A program made the translations under genes and the position numbers. A stretch of 7,188 nt of DNA from Clostridiales bacterium. Lineage in GTDB: Bacteria > Bacillota > Clostridia > Christensenellales > Aristaeellaceae. Where the stretch lies: contig JALFHA010000029.1 in NCBI GenBank assembly GCA_022776785.1, positions 1 through 7,188 on the forward strand, written 5' to 3'. Positions within the stretch are counted from its first letter, which is position 1, and each line of letters opens with the position of its first letter. Shown here in pieces: positions 1 through 4,054 of the stretch. The notes beneath the pieces are model-generated. The model did not search any database and was not told where the DNA came from. It saw only the letters and a list, made by a program, of their open reading frames with translations.

Positions 1-4
1 GTGT

Positions 5-10
5 TATACT
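5..10 (+). promoter_or_regulatory. possible -10 box upstream of kduI
   Basis: The hexamer TATACT matches the sigma-A -10 consensus TATAAT at five of six positions and lies about 65 bases before the kduI start codon. A matching -35 box would lie before the first base of the window, so the promoter cannot be confirmed. kduI could equally be an internal gene of a longer operon. The rest of positions 1-58 shows no gene and no clear operator. Confidence 0.22.
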
Positions 11-58
11 GCTTGTATCCATAAGATGGATCTGTCTGCGAGTTTACGATGATCATTT

Positions 59-66
59 GGAGGAGG
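59..66 (+). promoter_or_regulatory. ribosome binding site of kduI (decides the start)
   Basis: GGAGGAGG lies eight bases before the ATG at 75. An in-frame TTG at 57 would extend the protein by six residues, but it overlaps this Shine-Dalgarno sequence and has none of its own. The ATG at 75 is therefore preferred, and it gives exactly the 278-residue length of E. coli KduI. Confidence 0.85.
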
Positions 67-74
67 GCTATCCC

Positions 75-911
75 ATGCAGTTGACCGTCCGTCAGCCGTC
101 CGCCTCTGCGGATGCCAAGCACTATACCACCGAGCGCCTGCGCAGCGAATACGTCATTGAAACCGTCTTCGCGCCCGACGAGGCCATGCTCACCTATTCC
201 CATTTTGACCGCATCATCGCCGGCGGCGTGATGCCGGTGACAAAGGCCGTGGAGCTGGTCGGCTGCAAGGAGCTGTGCTCCGACACGTTCCTCGAGCGCC
301 GCGAGATGGGCGTCATCAACATCGGCGGCAAGGGCACCATCACCGTGGACGGCACCGTCTACGACCTCAAGCAGTACGACGGCCTGTACGTCGGCATGGG
401 CGCCAAGACGCTGAGCTTCGCCAGCGAGAACCCGGAGAATCCCGCCAAGTTCTACATCAACACCTGCCCGGCGCACAAGACCTACCCGACCGTCAAGATC
501 GACATCGACAAGGCCAACAAGCGCCCGCTCGGCTCCCCGGAGACCTGCAACAAGCGCGTCATCAACCAGTACATCCATCCGGCGGTCATGCAGAGCTGCC
601 AGCTTTGCATGGGCATGACGCAGCTCGCCCCCGGCAGCAACTGGAATTCCATGCCCTGCCACACGCACGAGCGCCGCATGGAGGTCTACTTCTACTTCGA
701 CCTCAAGGACAACAACGTCCTCTTCCACATGATGGGCGAGCCGACGGAGACGCGCCACATCGTCATGCACAACGAGCAGGCCGTCATCTCGCCCTCGTGG
801 TCGATTCACACGGGCGTGGGCACGAGCAACTACACCTTCATCTGGGGCATGTGCGGCGAGAACCAGGAGTTCGACGACATGGACAACATCAACCCCATCG
901 ACCTGCGCTAA
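75..911 (+). CDS. kduI: 5-dehydro-4-deoxy-D-glucuronate isomerase KduI
   Basis: This is 4-deoxy-L-threo-5-hexosulose-uronate ketol-isomerase (EC 5.3.1.17), a cytoplasmic cupin-fold zinc enzyme. It converts the open-chain keto form of 4,5-unsaturated uronates, released from pectin or glycosaminoglycan oligomers, into 2,5-diketo-3-deoxygluconate. The protein is 278 residues, the same length as E. coli KduI. In the motif PCHTHERRMEVYFYF the metal ligands His196, His198 and Glu203 are intact, and the fourth ligand is His245 in SPSWSIHTGVG. All four fall at the E. coli residue numbers. The middle (LERREMGVINIGGKG, about residues 74-88) and the end (EFDDMDNINPIDLR) also follow the family pattern. 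The dehydrogenase for the next step begins 68 bases downstream, so the two are probably co-transcribed. I see no frameshift or missing residue. Identification is by recognised motifs and length, not by a database search. Confidence 0.96.
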   Translation: MQLTVRQPSASADAKHYTTERLRSEYVIETVFAPDEAMLTYSHFDRIIAGGVMPVTKAVELVGCKELCSDTFLERREMGVINIGGKGTITVDGTVYDLKQYDGLYVGMGAKTLSFASENPENPAKFYINTCPAHKTYPTVKIDIDKANKRPLGSPETCNKRVINQYIHPAVMQSCQLCMGMTQLAPGSNWNSMPCHTHERRMEVYFYFDLKDNNVLFHMMGEPTETRHIVMHNEQAVISPSWSIHTGVGTSNYTFIWGMCGENQEFDDMDNINPIDLR

Positions 912-964
912 AGGCGCGCGCTTCTCTTAGCCGTATCATTTCCACATAGACAGACTCAAGTATC

Positions 965-971
965 AAGGAGG
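965..971 (+). promoter_or_regulatory. ribosome binding site of kduD
   Basis: AAGGAGG is a near-perfect Shine-Dalgarno sequence with an eight-base spacer to the ATG at 980. It fixes the start of the dehydrogenase. The 68 bases between the two genes contain no hairpin or promoter that I can support, which favours one transcript. Confidence 0.85.
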
Positions 972-979
972 TTTTTCCA

Positions 980-1780
980 ATGGACTTCACGAAGAATTTC
1001 AGCCTTGAGGGCAAGATCGCCTTTGTCACCGGCGCTTCCTACGGCATCGGCTTTGCCATCGCCACGGCGTTCGCCGAGGCCGGCGCGACCATCGTCTTCA
1101 ACGACATCAATCAGGATCTCGTGAACAAGGGCCTGGCCGCCTACGAGGAGAAGGGCATCAAGGCCCACGGCTATGTCTGCGACGTGACCGACGAGGCCGC
1201 CGTGCAGGCCACCGTCGCCAAGATCCGCGAGGAGGTCGGCGTCATCGACATTCTCGTCAACAACGCCGGCATCATCAAGCGCATCCCGATGCTTGAGATG
1301 AGCGCGGCGGACTTCCGCAAGGTCATCGACGTGGATCTGAACGCGCCGTTCATCGTCTCCAAGGCGTGCATCCCCGGCATGATCGAGAAGGGCCACGGCA
1401 AGATCATCAACATCTGCTCCATGATGTCCGAGCTGGGCCGCGAGACCGTCTCCGCCTACGCGGCGGCGAAGGGCGGCCTGAAGATGCTCACCCGCAACAT
1501 CTGCTCCGAGTACGGCGAGGCCAACATCCAGTGCAACGGCATCGGCCCGGGCTACATCGCCACCCCGCAGACTGCGCCGCTGCGCGAGCGCCAGCCGGAC
1601 GGCAGCCGCCATCCGTTTGACCAGTTCATCATCGCCAAGACGCCCGCCGCGCGCTGGGGCACCCCGGAGGACCTGCAGGGCCCGGCCGTGTTCCTCGCCT
1701 CCGATGCGTCCAACTTCGTCAACGGCCATGTGCTCTACGTGGACGGCGGCATCCTCGCCTACATCGGCAAGCAGCCGTAA
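980..1780 (+). CDS. kduD: SDR dehydrogenase, KduD / gluconate 5-dehydrogenase-like
   Basis: This is a classical short-chain dehydrogenase/reductase of 266 residues. The likely role is NAD(P)H-dependent reduction of 2,5-diketo-3-deoxygluconate to 2-keto-3-deoxygluconate (EC 1.1.1.127), the step after KduI. The Rossmann glycine motif is TGASYGIG (residues 17-24) and Asp42 closes beta-strand 2, which in this family often favours NAD(H). NNAG is at 94-97. The catalytic set is Asn121, Ser147, Tyr160 and Lys164 (YAAAK). The C-terminal half carries GPGYIATPQTAPLRERQPDG and HPFDQFIIAKTPAARWG, a substrate-loop segment I associate with the Firmicute enzymes usually annotated as gluconate 5-dehydrogenase (IdnO-like). 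E. coli KduD is shorter, at 253 residues. Pairing with kduI is the main reason to prefer the KduD role. A gluconate 5-dehydrogenase activity cannot be excluded from sequence alone. The family call is firm and the substrate less so. Confidence 0.9.
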   Translation: MDFTKNFSLEGKIAFVTGASYGIGFAIATAFAEAGATIVFNDINQDLVNKGLAAYEEKGIKAHGYVCDVTDEAAVQATVAKIREEVGVIDILVNNAGIIKRIPMLEMSAADFRKVIDVDLNAPFIVSKACIPGMIEKGHGKIINICSMMSELGRETVSAYAAAKGGLKMLTRNICSEYGEANIQCNGIGPGYIATPQTAPLRERQPDGSRHPFDQFIIAKTPAARWGTPEDLQGPAVFLASDASNFVNGHVLYVDGGILAYIGKQP

Positions 1781-1818
1781 TTTCCGCTTTTCATCACATT
1801 TTATCACACCTGTATACA

Positions 1819-1866
1819 GCCGCCGGCAGCATCCCGCAGGATGCCGCCGGTGGCCTTTTTTCTTTT
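1819..1866 (+). terminator. rho-independent terminator after the kduI-kduD unit
   Basis: The arms at 1819-1834 and 1839-1854 form a 16-bp stem with one A/C mismatch (1828/1845) and one G-T wobble, closed by the four-base loop CGCA. A run of six T (1856-1861) and then four more T after a single C follow directly. It lies 38 bases after the kduD stop and separates the catabolic pair from the signalling pair. Confidence 0.9.
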
Positions 1867-1881
1867 CCCCGCCGCAGGGCC

Positions 1882-1906
1882 GCTTTCCCCGCCGGGGCAG
1901 CTTTTT
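1882..1906 (+). terminator. possible second, weaker terminator hairpin
   Basis: GCT (1882-1884) and CCCC (1887-1890) can pair with GGGG (1894-1897) and AGC (1899-1901) across a small internal bulge and a three-base loop. Five T follow (1902-1906). It would act as a backup to the strong hairpin just upstream. The stem is short and interrupted, so this is tentative. Confidence 0.4.
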
Positions 1907-1974
1907 CTAATTATTTGAAGGAATCCGTCTTCACATCTTGTAACGCCGTCGCGGTAATGGTCTACTGAATAAAA

Positions 1975-2004
1975 TTGGCTATTTTGTCAACTTCTCTTTA
2001 CAAT
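1975..2004 (+). promoter_or_regulatory. candidate sigma-A promoter for the lipoprotein-kinase unit
   Basis: TTGGCT (1975-1980, four of six matches to TTGACA) and TACAAT (1999-2004, five of six matches to TATAAT) are 18 bases apart. They lie in a locally AT-rich stretch of the 335-base gap between kduD and the lipoprotein gene. Transcription would start near 2010-2012 and leave a leader of about 105 bases. The leader contains a small hairpin (CTGCC 2057-2061 with GGCAG 2065-2069) and no riboswitch I recognise. I found no convincing operator in the rest of the gap. Confidence 0.45.
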
Positions 2005-2099
2005 CCTCGGGCCGTGTGCCTTTTTTTCTCTGTATCCGATGATTTGCCCCGGTCTGCTGCCGCGGGCAGGAATACAGGACAGTATCCAAAATCCATACC

Positions 2100-2108
2100 A
2101 GAAAGGAA
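2100..2108 (+). promoter_or_regulatory. ribosome binding site of the lipoprotein gene (decides the start)
   Basis: AGAAAGGAA stands seven bases before the ATG at 2116. The reading frame is open back to about 1975, which would add 47 residues. That extension overlaps the candidate promoter, has no Shine-Dalgarno sequence, and would bury the lipoprotein signal peptide inside the protein. The ATG at 2116 puts the signal peptide at the N-terminus. Confidence 0.85.
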
Positions 2109-2115
2109 CAACACG

Positions 2116-3999
2116 ATGACCAAACGCCTGACCGCACTCCTTCTGCTTCTGGCTGCGCTGCTTGCGCTGACCGGCTGCACCGCTGCCAAACCCGGAAAGG
2201 AACCCGAGCCCGAGCGCGTCTCCGTCACCATGTACCTGTGGGACAAGGCCATGACCAAGCAGCTCACTCCGTGGCTGGAGGAGCAGTTCCCCGACATCGA
2301 CCTCACCTTTGTGACCGGCTACAACACGATGGCGTATTATACCGACCTGTTTGATCGCGGCGGCGTCATGCCGGACATCATCACCTGCCGCCGCTTCTCG
2401 CTCAACGATGCGGCGCACCTGTCCGACCAGCTCATGGACCTGAGCCAGACCGAGATTCTGGGCACGTTCTACAGCAGCTATATCGACAACAACCGCGAGC
2501 CCGGCGGCGCCATCCGCTGGCTGCCCATGTGCGCCGAGGTGGACGGCTACATCGCCAACAAGGACCTGTTCGACCAGTACGGCATCCCGCTGCCCACCAA
2601 CTACGCCGAGTTTGTGGATGCCCTCAACCGCTTTGAGGAGCTGGGCATCCGCGGCTTCTCCACCGACTGGCGCTCCGACTACACGTGCCTTGAGACCATG
2701 CAGGGCCACTCCATCCCGCTGCTCATGGGCCTTGACGGCACCACCTGGCGGCGCGCCTACGAGAGCGAGACGGCGGAGGAGCAGGTCGGCCTGGATGACA
2801 AGATCTGGCCGCAGGTGTTCATCCGGTTCGAGCAGTACCTCAAGGACGTGCGCGTCAGGCCGGAGGAGACGGAGTACCGCTTTGCCCAGGCGTCCGGCCC
2901 CTATCGGGCGGGCGAGCTCGCCATCATGCGCGGCACCGCCAACGATTGCTACGTCGTCCGCAAGGAGAATGGTGTCAACAGCGTCATGCTGCCCTACTTC
3001 GGTGAGACCAGCGAGGACAACTGGATCCTGACCTACCCCCTCTGCCAGCTCGCCGTCAGCCGTCAGGTGGAGGAAATCCCCGCCAAGAAGGACGCCGTGA
3101 TGCGCATCCTTGACGCCATCTTCAGCGAGGAGGGGCAGCTCCGCCTGGCCTCCGGCGCGGCCGTGCTCTCCTACAACAAGACCGTCAACATCGAGATGGA
3201 CCGCTGCCTCGACTATGTGAAGGACTGCGTGGACCGCAACCACATGTACATGCGCCTGGCCTCCACCGAGTTCTTCGCCATCTCCAAGAGCGTTGCGCAC
3301 AAGATGATTCACGGCGAGTACGGCGCAGAGGGCGCTTATGAGGACTTCAATGCCCAGCTCATCTCCACCGCGCAGGCCGCGCCCGGCGAGGTGCTGCTCA
3401 CGCAGGAGACCGCCTACCCGCTCGAGTTCGGCGAGCACGGCATCCCCTCCGCGTCCTCGCTGCTCAACACCATCCGCAGCGGAACGGATGACCAGATCGC
3501 CATCGGCTACTCCTACGTAGCCAGCAGCCCCATCTTCACCGGCGAGTACACCGAGCAGCAGCTCAAGTGGCTGATGTCCTTCAAGACCACCGCCTTCCGC
3601 GGCGAGTACACCGGCGAGGAGGTTCGCCGCATCATGGAGTGGCTGGTCAACGTCAAGGAGGACGGCTCCAACCCCATCCGCCACTACAACAACATGCCCG
3701 TCACCAGCGGCATGGAGTACACCGTCCGCGACAACGGCGACGGCACCTACACGCTGGGGAACATCACCTGTCAGGGCAAGCCGCTCGATGAAAAGGCCAC
3801 CTACAAGGTGCTGCTGCTCGGCGAGGATGCGTATATCGAAAGCGTCATCTACTGCAACTGCCCCATGCCCGAGGACCTGAAGGCCAAGCGGCAGGAGCAG
3901 CACGTGGGCGACTACAACAGCTACGACTCCATGTTCGACGGCATTGCCGCCAGCGGCCAGCTTCTCGCCCCGACCGACTATGTAACCATCCTCCGCTGA
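2116..3999 (+). CDS. lipoprotein: family-1 solute-binding domain fused to a 5'-nucleotidase C-terminal-like domain
   Basis: This is a 627-residue predicted lipoprotein anchored outside the membrane. Residues 1-21 are a signal peptide (MTKRL, then a Leu/Ala-rich core) ending in the lipobox LTGC, with Cys21 as the lipidated residue. Residues of about 35-415 resemble an extracellular solute-binding protein of the family-1 (sugar-type) class: beta-strand VSVTMYLWD, then PWLEEQFPDIDLTFV, VMPDIIT, NKDLFDQYGIPLPTNYAEF, GELAIMRG and FSEEGQLRLASG. Residues of about 425-610 then follow the pattern of the 5'-nucleotidase C-terminal domain: an SASSLLNTIRSG helix, GEYTEQQLKWLMSFKTTAF, the GEYTGEEVRRIMEWLV helix, PVTSGMEYTV and ITCQGKPLDEKATYKVLLL. 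The usual N-terminal metallophosphatase half is absent, so phosphatase activity is not expected. The neighbour 55 bases downstream is a membrane histidine kinase and no permease gene is present, so a ligand-presenting role is more likely than import. The ligand is unknown. Ordinary solute-binding proteins are about 400-450 residues, so the extra 200 residues are notable. Confidence 0.85.
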   Translation: MTKRLTALLLLLAALLALTGCTAAKPGKEPEPERVSVTMYLWDKAMTKQLTPWLEEQFPDIDLTFVTGYNTMAYYTDLFDRGGVMPDIITCRRFSLNDAAHLSDQLMDLSQTEILGTFYSSYIDNNREPGGAIRWLPMCAEVDGYIANKDLFDQYGIPLPTNYAEFVDALNRFEELGIRGFSTDWRSDYTCLETMQGHSIPLLMGLDGTTWRRAYESETAEEQVGLDDKIWPQVFIRFEQYLKDVRVRPEETEYRFAQASGPYRAGELAIMRGTANDCYVVRKENGVNSVMLPYFGETSEDNWILTYPLCQLAVSRQVEEIPAKKDAVMRILDAIFSEEGQLRLASGAAVLSYNKTVNIEMDRCLDYVKDCVDRNHMYMRLASTEFFAISKSVAHKMIHGEYGAEGAYEDFNAQLISTAQAAPGEVLLTQETAYPLEFGEHGIPSASSLLNTIRSGTDDQIAIGYSYVASSPIFTGEYTEQQLKWLMSFKTTAFRGEYTGEEVRRIMEWLVNVKEDGSNPIRHYNNMPVTSGMEYTVRDNGDGTYTLGNITCQGKPLDEKATYKVLLLGEDAYIESVIYCNCPMPEDLKAKRQEQHVGDYNSYDSMFDGIAASGQLLAPTDYVTILR

Positions 4000-4028
4000 G
4001 CCCTGACCTGATATGACACGATCGCACC

Positions 4029-4038
4029 CTCCGCGGAG
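4029..4038. other. 10-base perfect palindrome before the kinase gene
   Basis: CTCCGCGGAG is self-complementary and lies directly before the kinase ribosome binding site, in the 55-base gap between the two signalling genes. It has no loop, so it is not a hairpin. It could be a small dimer-binding site or chance in GC-rich DNA. I see no second copy in the window, only the near match CTCCGCTGAG over the upstream stop codon (3991-4000). Confidence 0.25.
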
Positions 4039-4046
4039 AAAGGAAG
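4039..4046 (+). promoter_or_regulatory. ribosome binding site of the hybrid kinase (decides the start)
   Basis: AAAGGAAG stands eight bases before the ATG at 4055. An in-frame ATG at 4013 would add 14 mostly charged residues before the first membrane helix and has no Shine-Dalgarno sequence upstream. The ATG at 4055 places the transmembrane segment directly at the N-terminus and is preferred. Confidence 0.8.
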
Positions 4047-4054
4047 TCCGCCCC

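Noticed and set aside
1..74. End of an upstream gene
   Set aside because: No open frame with recognisable protein sequence reaches into the window from the left.
956..1807. 283-codon - strand frame opposite kduD
   Set aside because: It is an Arg/Asp/Ala/His-rich translation without motifs, while the + strand frame is an intact SDR enzyme.
1930..1962. Possible operator around TTGTAACGCCGTCGCGGTAATGG
   Set aside because: The halves do not form a convincing inverted repeat, and there is no second copy near kduI.
2031..2092. Repeated GTATCC hexamers in the lipoprotein leader, also near position 16
   Set aside because: They are too short, with irregular spacing and no strand or phase pattern. 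Chance is sufficient.
1975..2115. Upstream in-frame extension of the lipoprotein gene
   Set aside because: It has no Shine-Dalgarno sequence, overlaps the candidate promoter, and would place the signal peptide 47 residues inside the protein.
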